The notes under the pieces: model-generated
Seen by the model: the letters and a program-made list of their open reading frames with translations, nothing else
Told to the model about the DNA's origin: nothing
Database searches by the model: none
Assembly (NCBI GenBank): GCA_027035445.1
Contig: JALVUT010000231.1
Span: 1-9,201, forward strand
Length of the DNA: 9,201 bases
From: Thermococcus sp.
Lineage (GTDB): Archaea; Methanobacteriota_B; Thermococci; Thermococcales; Thermococcaceae
Direction of reading: 5' to 3'
Position numbers and translations under genes: made by a program
In this document: one piece after another, positions 1 to 6,654 of the stretch
Numbering within the stretch: position 1 is the first letter of the stretch
Layout: each line of letters begins with the position of its first letter

Positions 1-1295
1 ACTTTGTAAGGAACGAGAGCCCGCTTGTGCTCGGGGTCGGAGAGGGGGAGAACTTTGCGGCGAGTGACGTCCCCGCTTTCCTTGAGTACACCAACAGGGC
101 AGTCTTCCTGGACGACGGGGAGTACGCAGTCCTAACAAAGGATTCCTACAGCGTGAAAAAGCTGAAAACCGGCGAACCTGTGAAAAAGTCCGTTCAAGAA
201 ATAGACTGGACGCTTGATATGGCCGAGAAGGCAGGCTACCCACACTTTATGCTGAAGGAGATACACGAACAGCCGAAGGCAATAAAGGATGCGATCCACG
301 GGAACATGGGTCTGATTCCCACCGTGGCGGAGGAGATCGCAGGGTATGACAGAGTGTTCTTCGTGGCAATGGGAACCTCGTACCACGCCGCTCTCGTGGG
401 GAAGTATCTCTTCCAGCGGCTTGCCGGAAAGATCGCCCTCGTGGAGGAGGCAAGCGAGTTCAGGTACGAGGCGGAGAACGTCCTCAGCGAAGACTCCCTC
501 GTGATAGCGATAACGCAGAGCGGTGAAACTGCGGACACGCTGGCCGCGATGAAACTCGCAAAGGGGAAGGGCGCTAAGGTCATAGCAATAGTGAACGTCG
601 TTGGCAGCATGGCAACCCGCATAGCCGACCTGACCATTTACACACACGCCGGACCCGAGATTGGGGTTGCCGCGACCAAAACCTATACGACCCAGCTCGC
701 CGTCCTGACGATGCTCGCGATGGAGCTGGCAAGAAAGCTCGGCAGAATCAGAGAAGGTGACCTTAAAAAGCTTGAAGAGGAGTTTGGAGAAGTGCCTAGA
801 CTGATCGAGGATGTCCTCTCTCGTGGAGGGGGGCTGAAAGAACTTGCAGATAGCCTGAAAGGTATGAGGGACTTCTTCTATATAGGGCGGGGCATCAACG
901 TCCCCACGGCATTGGAAGGCGCCCTCAAACTCAAGGAGATAAGTTACATCCATGCCGAGGGGCTGAGCGCCGGGGAGCTCAAGCACGGCCCACTTGCGCT
1001 ACTTGGGGGTGATGTCCCCGTGGTCGCAATCGCCCCAAGCGGGCGCCTCCTTGATAAGATGGTGAGTAACATGGAGGAGTCGAGGGCTAGGGGGGCAATG
1101 GTGATCGCCTTAGGTGACTCGGATGAACTCAGGGAAACCGCCGATATCCTTGTAGAGATGCCGCCCATGAGTGAGATCTTCACACCAATCGTTTATGTGG
1201 TCCCTCTCCAGATCCTCGCGTATTATCTAGCGGTTTTAAGGGGTAACGACCCCGACAAACCAAGAAATCTGGCCAAATCCGTTACCGTGGAGTGA
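1..1295 (+). CDS. glmS: Glucosamine-fructose-6-phosphate aminotransferase (isomerizing), 5' end cut by the window
   Basis: GlmS converts fructose-6-phosphate and glutamine to glucosamine-6-phosphate in the cytoplasm, the first committed step to UDP-GlcNAc. The reading frame is open from the first full codon at position 3, so the start lies outside the window. About 430 of a usual ~600 residues are present. The first ~50 are the tail of the glutamine amidotransferase domain ([17 protein letters not shown]); two SIS sugar-isomerase domains follow. Seen: GTSYHAA at 372-392, TQSGETADT at 513-539, [10 protein letters not shown] near 652-681, and the isomerase core [16 protein letters not shown] from 915 with [11 protein letters not shown] just after. 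The frame ends in [11 protein letters not shown], whose Lys (codon 1275) matches the conserved C-terminal active-site Lys. No catalytic residue is missing in the visible part. The aglB start codon follows after 10 nt, so the two are probably co-transcribed. Confidence 0.96.
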   Translation, partial: FVRNESPLVLGVGEGENFAASDVPAFLEYTNRAVFLDDGEYAVLTKDSYSVKKLKTGEPVKKSVQEIDWTLDMAEKAGYPHFMLKEIHEQPKAIKDAIHGNMGLIPTVAEEIAGYDRVFFVAMGTSYHAALVGKYLFQRLAGKIALVEEASEFRYEAENVLSEDSLVIAITQSGETADTLAAMKLAKGKGAKVIAIVNVVGSMATRIADLTIYTHAGPEIGVAATKTYTTQLAVLTMLAMELARKLGRIREGDLKKLEEEFGEVPRLIEDVLSRGGGLKELADSLKGMRDFFYIGRGINVPTALEGALKLKEISYIHAEGLSAGELKHGPLALLGGDVPVVAIAPSGRLLDKMVSNMEESRARGAMVIALGDSDELRETADILVEMPPMSEIFTPIVYVVPLQILAYYLAVLRGNDPDKPRNLAKSVTVE

Positions 1296-1300
1296 GGTGG
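1294..1300 (+). promoter_or_regulatory. Ribosome-binding site deciding the aglB start
   Basis: GAGGTGG overlaps the glmS stop codon (TGA 1293-1295) and sits 5 nt before ATG 1306. This favours ATG 1306 over the in-frame GTG at 1297, which would lie inside this site. Confidence 0.8.
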
Positions 1301-1305
1301 TTCCG

Positions 1306-4200
1306 ATGGTAAAAACTGAAGTTAAAAAGAAGAGAAAGAAAAAATCGGACTCTAAGAAGGGTCTCTCCCACTACTACGGGAAGCTGAAAACGTACGGCAT
1401 TCCCGCACTCGTCATCCTGCTGGCGTACATAGGATTCAGGATACGGGACGTTACATCCAACTACAAGACGTTCCTCGACCCGGATACCTTCTTCCACTAC
1501 GAGATGTACAGGGAGGCCATCCACGAGTGGATACCCCGATATTTTGCCTATGCCAACCCCCCGGTCGGTATAAAGGCCACTGGCTACCTTGGCCTATACA
1601 CGACCCAGGCAATCTTCTATAGGGTAACGCACTCACTCTTTGGGACAAGTGTCCTAGGGGCCTTCAAGCTCTGGCCACCGTTCGTAGGGGCCATGACGGT
1701 AATAGCCATCTACCTGCTCGGGAAGAAACTTCACTCCCACTGGGCGGGCCTGTGGGCCGCCGCCTTCATGATGTTCTCCTACGCCAGCTTCACCAAGACC
1801 ATGTCAGGCAACAACCGTGGTGGAGGACCGTTCATGATGTTCTTTCTCTTTGCGGTATACTTCCTGCTGGTCTACCTCGATGAGAAGTCCTGGAACTGGA
1901 GAAAGATAAGCAGTGGGATTCTGTTTCTCATCACCAGCATATTCTACATGGGCGTCTGGACTGGAAGCAGATTTGGTTTGGGGATCCTGCTCCTGATGGC
2001 GGGCGTAACCATCGTCGTCTTTTTCACGCTGGGGATGATGGACGCACTGAGAACCTTTGTGAGGGACTTCTTCTCCATCTACTGGGTCTCCCTGATCATA
2101 AGCCTCGGGGTATCGTACACCGACTTCATTGGCATCAGAAGCTTCATCATATTCTCCATAGAGGCCTTCGCAGCCCTGTCTATCCTCGCCACAGTGATGC
2201 TCTACGGTCAGAGGTTCAAGCTCAATTACTCGGACAAGAAACACCGCTTTGGAACTGTACTGGCCATAGCCGTTGTCGGTTTCCTGGCTTTCTACGGGTA
2301 CTTTGGGAGGGATCTCTTCAAGTTTATGGGGGGAGCTTATCAGTCCAACCCGCTCTACCAGACCGTTGCAGAGCTGGCCAGAACAAGCTGGAGCACCATA
2401 GTCACGTATTACAGCATTAAAGGTAAAGATGCCATCATGTTCTTCCTGTCCATAGCGGGCTTCGTGGTGGTTCTGGCCCGCTTTGTGATGAAACTCATAA
2501 AGAACGACCTCACCGGCTACAAGGAAATCTTCATCGTGTCCTATTACCTGGGCTCCATCTATCTTCTCCTCAGCGCGGTTCGTTTTGTCTTTCAGGCGTC
2601 GGGAGCCATCCTCTTACTAGCAGGTGTGGCAGTTGGGGAGGCGTTCCTCTTCGTTGAGAGGATGAAGGAGTCCATCAACACCAAAGCCCTCTACGCTATC
2701 TTCCTCATCCTGCTTTTCATCCCGATCCCAGTCGTCGGGGCGCGGTATACGGACAGCATGGCTCATGCCTATGCCAAGTCACAGGGTTCGGTTCCAAGTG
2801 ACTGGGTGAGCACCCTGAAGTGGCTCAGGAACCACAGTAACCCGCTCGACAGTGCGACCAGCTGGTGGGACTACGGCTACTGGATTGAATCAAGCCTCTT
2901 GAGCCACAGAAGGGCAATAACAGACGGTGGACACGCCTACGACAGGCGCTATCTCTTGGCCAAGTTCTTCACACATTACTGGAACGAAAGCGAGGTGGAC
3001 TTCGAGGCCTGGGAGCTGAACTACATCATAACCTACATGAACCCCCTGTACCAAGACAGCGACTTCTACAAGTTCAACGCCATAAGCTACCTGGGTGGCG
3101 TGATAACCTACGGAGAATACCGGAAATTTGGAATGCTCTACGCGATCTCAAGGAAGTACATCCACTTCGCAAACGAGAGCGGCAGGCAGGTGGTTTATAT
3201 CAACACCCCCAAGGGGGCAGCGCAGCCTGTGATGACGATAGACATGACGACGGGAAAGGTAATACATGGCAGGGGGGACATACCATACGTCCTCTACATC
3301 TTCCAGAACTACGGTGTCCTCGCGTACCGGAAGATAGCCTTCAGCAACTACGTCAGACTGGCGTTCCACATCCCGTTCTCGATAGAGCCATGGGACGCTC
3401 AAAAGCTCTACGCCAATTTTGTACCGGTTCACACCACGTTCAGTGTCTCTGTGTATAAGTTCAGGCCCTTCGCGGTCTACAGAATCGACCGGTACAAGAA
3501 CGACACCTGGGTGCCGTTCTACAGCACCCTTGGTGGAGGCAAACTCCCCCTCGGAAACCAGACCCTCAGACTCTGGATATCCGCATTTGGAAGGGACGTT
3601 AAGAACGCCACACTGGTATTCGAGGCTTACAACGGAACCAAGCTGGTGGACAGGAAGGTCCTAGTAAGGAACCTCTACATCAACCACCTGAACGAAACCC
3701 CGGTAAAGGTCAACCTCTACATCCCGAACGCCACCAAATACCGCTTCGTGCTCTTCCAGGCGGGCCCGGTTGGCGTGCTGAACGGGGAACCAAAGGTCAA
3801 CGGAAAGAGTGCGAATCCCAGCTATATCCTTGCTGAGGGACAGAGCGGTAACCTTAAGCTGAAGGCAGCATTCAGGAAGAACTACAACAATGTGACACTG
3901 ACACTCAGGGCGAGCATCGTGTACTACGTAACCCCCAACGGCAAGGACATCTACAAGAAGGACTTTTACCTCGAACCGCACATGGACATAATCAAGTATA
4001 TCCGCGTGAAAAGTGGCCTGAGCGTGAAGGCGGGCAACAACACCATAACCGCTCACGCGAGGATGCCGACCAATATCTTTGAAAGCTACATAGAGGGGCT
4101 CTACCAGAAGTACGGCAAAGACAAGGTGGTTATCGTCCGTAAGAGAATTGAGCCCATATTCATAGCAAGAAAGGAGTACATCATCTGGGAGGGCAGTTAG
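1306..4200 (+). CDS. aglB: Oligosaccharyltransferase, long AglB (STT3 family)
   Basis: This is the single-subunit archaeal oligosaccharyltransferase. It moves a glycan from a dolichol-type lipid carrier onto Asn of Asn-X-Ser/Thr sites at the outer face of the membrane. The product has 964 residues. It begins with a very basic cytoplasmic tail (residues 3-20, mostly Lys/Arg), then many hydrophobic segments to about residue 490 (the family usually has 13 transmembrane helices), then a large extracellular C-terminal domain. Motifs seen: metal-binding D58-x-D60 (LDPDTF), TVAE at 353-356 matching the external-loop TIxE-type motif, WWDYG at 520-524, and DFYKFNAI at 586-593, which fits the DxxKxxxI DK motif that helps recognise the acceptor Ser/Thr. 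It lies directly behind glmS. The stop overlaps the convergent 4197-4601 gene by 4 nt. The C-terminal domain is itself rich in glycosylation sequons. Assignment is firm; Thermococcales often carry a second, shorter AglB, and this one has the long-type length. Confidence 0.96.
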   Translation: MVKTEVKKKRKKKSDSKKGLSHYYGKLKTYGIPALVILLAYIGFRIRDVTSNYKTFLDPDTFFHYEMYREAIHEWIPRYFAYANPPVGIKATGYLGLYTTQAIFYRVTHSLFGTSVLGAFKLWPPFVGAMTVIAIYLLGKKLHSHWAGLWAAAFMMFSYASFTKTMSGNNRGGGPFMMFFLFAVYFLLVYLDEKSWNWRKISSGILFLITSIFYMGVWTGSRFGLGILLLMAGVTIVVFFTLGMMDALRTFVRDFFSIYWVSLIISLGVSYTDFIGIRSFIIFSIEAFAALSILATVMLYGQRFKLNYSDKKHRFGTVLAIAVVGFLAFYGYFGRDLFKFMGGAYQSNPLYQTVAELARTSWSTIVTYYSIKGKDAIMFFLSIAGFVVVLARFVMKLIKNDLTGYKEIFIVSYYLGSIYLLLSAVRFVFQASGAILLLAGVAVGEAFLFVERMKESINTKALYAIFLILLFIPIPVVGARYTDSMAHAYAKSQGSVPSDWVSTLKWLRNHSNPLDSATSWWDYGYWIESSLLSHRRAITDGGHAYDRRYLLAKFFTHYWNESEVDFEAWELNYIITYMNPLYQDSDFYKFNAISYLGGVITYGEYRKFGMLYAISRKYIHFANESGRQVVYINTPKGAAQPVMTIDMTTGKVIHGRGDIPYVLYIFQNYGVLAYRKIAFSNYVRLAFHIPFSIEPWDAQKLYANFVPVHTTFSVSVYKFRPFAVYRIDRYKNDTWVPFYSTLGGGKLPLGNQTLRLWISAFGRDVKNATLVFEAYNGTKLVDRKVLVRNLYINHLNETPVKVNLYIPNATKYRFVLFQAGPVGVLNGEPKVNGKSANPSYILAEGQSGNLKLKAAFRKNYNNVTLTLRASIVYYVTPNGKDIYKKDFYLEPHMDIIKYIRVKSGLSVKAGNNTITAHARMPTNIFESYIEGLYQKYGKDKVVIVRKRIEPIFIARKEYIIWEGS

Positions 4201-4601
4201 TCCCTCACCACTTTTATATCTTTTATACCCTTCAATCCGCTCTTCTCGGCGATCTTCACAACACCCGGTAGGAACCGGGTACTCGGCTGCAGTACCAGGG
4301 CCTCAACCTGTCCGAAACCCAAGTTCTTGAGTGCGAACGCCCTATGGTGACCATCGAGAAGATAATATCTCCGACCATAAGGGACGACCACTATCGGAGC
4401 GTTGTAGCCGTGCTTTATCTCCTGCAGAACAACCAGCAGTTTAGCCTCGCTCACAGTTCCTTGGGTCGGGATGACGTCATCGAGGTTAACAAACCGATCC
4501 TCTATGGTGAACTCAACACCATAGATCGCCCGGTACTCATCCGCTATACGCTCCGCCCTTTTGAATGTCTCGTCCCTCGATATCAGGCGAATCTTCTTCA
4601 T
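4197..4601 (-). CDS. Small ParB/sulfiredoxin-fold protein with DGHHR motif
   Basis: A 134-residue soluble protein of the ParB/sulfiredoxin superfamily. Residues 38-103 show the family pattern: a positioning segment (NLDDVIPT), a helix, a strand (APIVVV), then YYLLDGHHRAFAL (79-91) and a strand after NLGFGQVEAL. DGHHR at 83-87 takes the place of the ParB GERR or sulfiredoxin GGCHR phosphate-binding motif. It lacks the ParB helix-turn-helix and dimerisation domains, so a role in chromosome partition is unlikely. Known relatives of this fold in Thermococcales include SerK, an ADP-dependent free-serine kinase, so a small-molecule kinase or nucleotide-binding role is a reasonable guess but not shown. 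ATG 4601 was chosen because it makes an ATGA overlap with the upstream methyltransferase stop and has GGTGA 5 nt upstream. An upstream in-frame start at 4673 would add 24 residues without family features. It is the last gene of the operon. Confidence 0.8.
   Translation of the reverse strand: MKKIRLISRDETFKRAERIADEYRAIYGVEFTIEDRFVNLDDVIPTQGTVSEAKLLVVLQEIKHGYNAPIVVVPYGRRYYLLDGHHRAFALKNLGFGQVEALVLQPSTRFLPGVVKIAEKSGLKGIKDIKVVRD
4211..4227 (+). terminator. U-rich termination signal for glmS-aglB
   Basis: The strand downstream of the aglB stop has two T4 runs in a pyrimidine/A-rich stretch (cttttatatcttttat). Archaeal transcription terminates on such U-tracts without needing a hairpin. The signal lies inside the 3' coding end of the opposite-strand gene. 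Confidence 0.5.
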
Positions 4602-5269
4602 GCCTTCACCCCTCTCACGGCCACAAAAGCCGCCAGTCCCTTGCACTTCCTGTGACATTTCCCATCCAGCCACTCCGCAAGACCCAAAAATGGCCAGAAC
4701 GAGGGAAGGAAGATAACGCCCGCGGCCTCAACCTCACCAAAGCCCGAGCTCTTGAGAAGGTCTTCAAGCTCTCCAGGGCTGTAGAACCTTGCATAGCGAT
4801 AGGCAGTCTCAATGAAGAGACTCTTAAGACGTTTGAAGATGAACCATAAGCTTTGGCCATTCATCGTACCCACCACAACCTCTCCTCCTGGCTTTAGAAC
4901 CCGATAGATCTCCGCCAGCACCTTTTCCGGCCTGTGGATGAACTCGAACATGGTGACGCTGAGCACAAGGTCAAAACTCGCATCCGGGAGGGGCAGAGTG
5001 TAGGCGTTCCCCACGATGCAGTTGAGGCCCTTCGCACGGGCTACCTTCACCATGGCCCCGCTGGCGTCAAGGCCGATAACGTCAAAGCCTCTCTCCCGTA
5101 GTTCAAGTGTGTAGTTCCCCGTACCGCAGCCAAGGTCAAGGGCTCTTCCTCCATGGGAGCGTATCATGGAGAATATCAACCGCTTTTCCGTCCTGTCCAC
5201 GTACCTTCCAACCCTCGTTTTGTACCACTCATCGTATCTCCCCGCTATCCTGTCAAAGTACTCAGCCAT
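4598..5269 (-). CDS. Class I SAM-dependent methyltransferase (Methyltransf_11/UbiE-like)
   Basis: A 223-residue Rossmann-fold methyltransferase; the substrate is unknown. The fold is complete: motif I LDLGCGTGN at 44-52 binds SAM, the acidic residue ending strand 2 is D68 (VIGLDAS), LPLPDASFD at 92-100 leads into strand 4 (LVLSVTMFEF), and LKPGGEVVVG at 125-134 follows helix D. The sequence after residue 135 is less conserved (FYSPGELEDLLKSSGF, 162-177) and probably forms the substrate cap. It ends with a CxxxC pair (GKCHRKCKG, 203-211) of unknown use. The start ATG follows the upstream gene's TGA directly, and its own TGA overlaps the next ATG as ATGA, which implies translational coupling on both sides. 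Relatives methylate quinones, small metabolites or RNA, and nothing here decides among these. Confidence 0.88.
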   Translation of the reverse strand: MAEYFDRIAGRYDEWYKTRVGRYVDRTEKRLIFSMIRSHGGRALDLGCGTGNYTLELRERGFDVIGLDASGAMVKVARAKGLNCIVGNAYTLPLPDASFDLVLSVTMFEFIHRPEKVLAEIYRVLKPGGEVVVGTMNGQSLWFIFKRLKSLFIETAYRYARFYSPGELEDLLKSSGFGEVEAAGVIFLPSFWPFLGLAEWLDGKCHRKCKGLAAFVAVRGVKA

Positions 5270-5551
5270 TCATACCTTCACCTTCCCCTCTATCGTAAGG
5301 GGTTTGTCAGTTCTGTCGTCTATCTTCAGGCTTAAGACGACCCTTTTTGCCCCGGCCCCTAGTACCACCTCATGACAGGCTCCTGCAAGCTTCAGGATTT
5401 CTTCAACAGAACCTTCTACGACCGTACCCATCGGACAGAGCCTGTACTTGAGGCCGCTCTTCCGGATGACCTCGATAACTGGCTTCAGGTACTCAGCAAC
5501 ACCCGGACTCCCGGTTCCCAGCGGAAAAAGACAGAGTTCGGCAACGGCCAT
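5270..5551 (-). CDS. MTH1187/YkoF-type thiamine-binding family protein
   Basis: A 93-residue protein of the MTH1187/YBL001c family (Pfam Thiamine_BP), small ferredoxin-like proteins that form tetramers; some members bind thiamine or its hydroxymethylpyrimidine precursor. Family landmarks seen: an N-terminal strand followed by PLGTG (10-14), a long helix (GVAEYLKPVIEVIRKSG), CPMGTVVEG (39-47), and the last strand KRVVLSLKIDDR (69-80). The length is typical for the family. It starts at an ATG that follows the upstream TGA without a gap (TGAATG). A strong GGAGGTGG site inside the end of the upstream gene serves it, so the two should be made together. Its ligand here is unknown; a scavenging, storage or sensing role for thiamine or a related heterocycle is inference from the family only. 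Confidence 0.85.
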   Translation of the reverse strand: MAVAELCLFPLGTGSPGVAEYLKPVIEVIRKSGLKYRLCPMGTVVEGSVEEILKLAGACHEVVLGAGAKRVVLSLKIDDRTDKPLTIEGKVKV

Positions 5552-5833
5552 TCAACCACCTCCCGCGGGTGGGAAGATATAAACAACATCATCGTCCCTG
5601 AGTTCGGTGTTCAGTCCCCTGAGATGGAGAATATTGTGGCCGTTAACCAGGATCATACCATCAATAGGTTTCTTATCATCAACACGTGGGCTTTCAAGGA
5701 GCTGTTCCCCAACCGCGGGATTGTAATGTTTGGAGATAAACTCAATGAGATCACCGACAGTCCTTACCCCGTGAACCTCAACCTCTTTCTTCCCCACAAG
5801 CTCCCGGAAGGTCGCATAAAACCTCACCTTCAT
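5552..5833 (-). CDS. MoaD/ThiS-like sulfur-carrier (ubiquitin-fold) protein
   Basis: A 93-residue beta-grasp protein. Features seen: KVRFYATFRELVGKKEVEV (2-20) as the first beta hairpin, TVGDLIEFISKHY (25-37) as the helix, ILVNGHNI (61-68), and LRDDDVVYIFPPAGGG (78-93) ending in the Gly-Gly needed for adenylation and thiocarboxylate formation. MoaD proteins give sulfur to molybdopterin, ThiS gives it to the thiamine thiazole, and archaeal SAMPs can also be joined to proteins or used in tRNA thiolation; the sequence does not say which applies. No MoaE, E1-like MoeB/ThiF or sulfurtransferase is nearby. ATG 5833 was chosen because GGTGAT lies 4 nt upstream and the family N-terminus (MKVRFYATFREL) begins there. 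The in-frame start at 5857 adds eight residues that fit neither. It is the first gene of the four-gene operon. Confidence 0.87.
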   Translation of the reverse strand: MKVRFYATFRELVGKKEVEVHGVRTVGDLIEFISKHYNPAVGEQLLESPRVDDKKPIDGMILVNGHNILHLRGLNTELRDDDVVYIFPPAGGG

Positions 5834-5842
5834 GGAATCACC

Positions 5843-5857
5843 GTGATGTATATTCAC
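5843..5857 (-). promoter_or_regulatory. Inverted repeat at the predicted operon start site (candidate operator)
   Basis: GTGA-N7-TCAC lies between the TATA box and the ribosome-binding site of the 5833-4197 operon and covers the predicted transcription start. A repressor bound here would block initiation. The arms are only 4 bp, so chance is possible. Confidence 0.25.
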
Positions 5858-5866
5858 AGAGAAAAG

Positions 5867-5882
5867 ATAAAAAACCTTCGGG
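5867..5882 (-). promoter_or_regulatory. BRE/TATA promoter of the moaD-like operon
   Basis: Read on the minus strand: CCGAAGG (BRE-like, purine-rich) followed by TTTTTTATC (TATA element, 5868-5876). Placing the box at about -24 to -31 puts transcription start near 5843, giving a leader of about 10 nt that just holds the GGTGAT ribosome-binding site. This is typical of Thermococcales mRNAs. Confidence 0.6.
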
Positions 5883-5893
5883 ATCGGCCAACG

Positions 5894-5909
5894 GGAAAAA
5901 GCTTAAGTA
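5894..5909 (+). promoter_or_regulatory. BRE/TATA promoter of the 5935 gene
   Basis: GGAAAAA (BRE, from 5894) runs into GCTTAAGTA (TATA-like), a good match to Thermococcales promoters. The box ends only 25 nt before ATG 5935, which predicts an almost leaderless transcript. Confidence 0.55.
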
Positions 5910-5924
5910 ATTCGGTCACGTAGT

Positions 5925-5930
5925 GGAGGG
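5925..5930 (+). promoter_or_regulatory. Ribosome-binding site deciding the 5935 start
   Basis: GGAGGG ends 4 nt before ATG 5935. The in-frame GTG at 5923 overlaps this site and is therefore disfavoured. Confidence 0.65.
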
Positions 5931-5934
5931 CGTC

Positions 5935-6654
5935 ATGGTAAAGGTTGACGTTGAACCAGCCGACTACTATCCAATCATCGACAAGCTCTTCACCGAAGAG
6001 ATAGTTGGGGCACTCGATGCCCTCGGAGTGAGCGTAGGGAGAATTGGTGCAAAGGTTGAACCCGATGGGGACAACATGGGCATAGACTTTTCTCTGGTGG
6101 TAAGCTCCGAGGGGAACCGGCAGGTATCATCAATGGAGGCCGTCATAAGAATCGCCATCGAGAGAATCATAGAGGAGGCAAACGGGCGATTCACTGGCAT
6201 GGGAAATGGGAGATTCGTTCTGAAGGGCCTGAAGCTCATTGAGGTCAGTGAGACGGGAAAATCCCCATTTTCACCACCAAACATAGACATCAAAGCCGCT
6301 TCCGATGAGCTCAGAAAATCCCTTGAAAAGATTGCAAAGGGGCTGTGGATAAAACTTCAAGAGAGGGATGTGAAGGTTGTCTCTATACTGGTAAACTTTG
6401 AGGAAGGCCCCAAACCAAGGGTTCTTGTCAGTCTGAACCTCAACGAAAATCTCACGTTCTACGAGAGGAAACTGCTCGCGGAGTACGTGTCCGATAAGAT
6501 GGAGGGTTACCTCTGGACCACCGTTGGGAAAGGGGAGTACACCATCAACGTCATACTCTCAACGCCATCGGATAGGGAAAAAGAGAAGGAGAATCCTAAC
6601 GATGGGATAGACGATGATGACGTCAGGGAGCTTCTCCGGAACCTCACCGGGTAA
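5935..6654 (+). CDS. Uncharacterised protein built of two similar alpha-beta-beta-alpha-beta units
   Basis: I do not recognise this 239-residue protein. It has no signal peptide or membrane segment, so it is probably cytosolic. Two halves look alike in order and spacing: a helix, two strands joined by a charged turn, a second helix, a Gly-rich turn and a last strand. In half 1 (about 20-104) these are EEIVGALDAL, GRIGAKVEPDGDNMGIDFSLVV, MEAVIRIAIERIIEEA and GMGNGRFVLKGLKLIEV. In half 2 (about 125-209) they are ELRKSLEKIAKGLW, VVSILVNFEEGPKPRVLVSLNL, TFYERKLLAEYVSDKM and TVGKGEYTINVILS. A Pro-rich linker (SPFSPPN, 110-116) separates them, and an acidic tail (DGIDDDDVRELL, 223-234) ends the chain. 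No catalytic motif is visible. Its gene diverges from the moaD-like operon, and its 3' end overlaps adk by 11 nt tail to tail. The reading frame is certain; the function is unknown. Confidence 0.82.
   Translation: MVKVDVEPADYYPIIDKLFTEEIVGALDALGVSVGRIGAKVEPDGDNMGIDFSLVVSSEGNRQVSSMEAVIRIAIERIIEEANGRFTGMGNGRFVLKGLKLIEVSETGKSPFSPPNIDIKAASDELRKSLEKIAKGLWIKLQERDVKVVSILVNFEEGPKPRVLVSLNLNENLTFYERKLLAEYVSDKMEGYLWTTVGKGEYTINVILSTPSDREKEKENPNDGIDDDDVRELLRNLTG

Noticed and set aside
132..986. Long open frame (284 codons) on the minus strand inside glmS
   Set aside because: It is fully antisense to a clear glmS with all family motifs, has no recognisable domain, and its Cys/His/Arg-rich composition is typical of a shadow frame in GC-rich coding DNA.
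1297..1305. GTG at 1297 as the aglB start
   Set aside because: It overlaps the GAGGTGG ribosome-binding site, whereas ATG 1306 has correct spacing.
1306..1365. Lys-rich A tracts at the start of aglB as a possible frameshift or slippage site
   Set aside because: The longest A run is six and the frame is intact on both sides; a basic cytoplasmic tail explains the codons.
5372..5923. Open plus-strand frame of 183 codons opposite the moaD-like and MTH1187-family genes
   Set aside because: Both opposite-strand genes are clear family members with good ribosome-binding sites; the plus frame has no domain and runs through the divergent promoter region.
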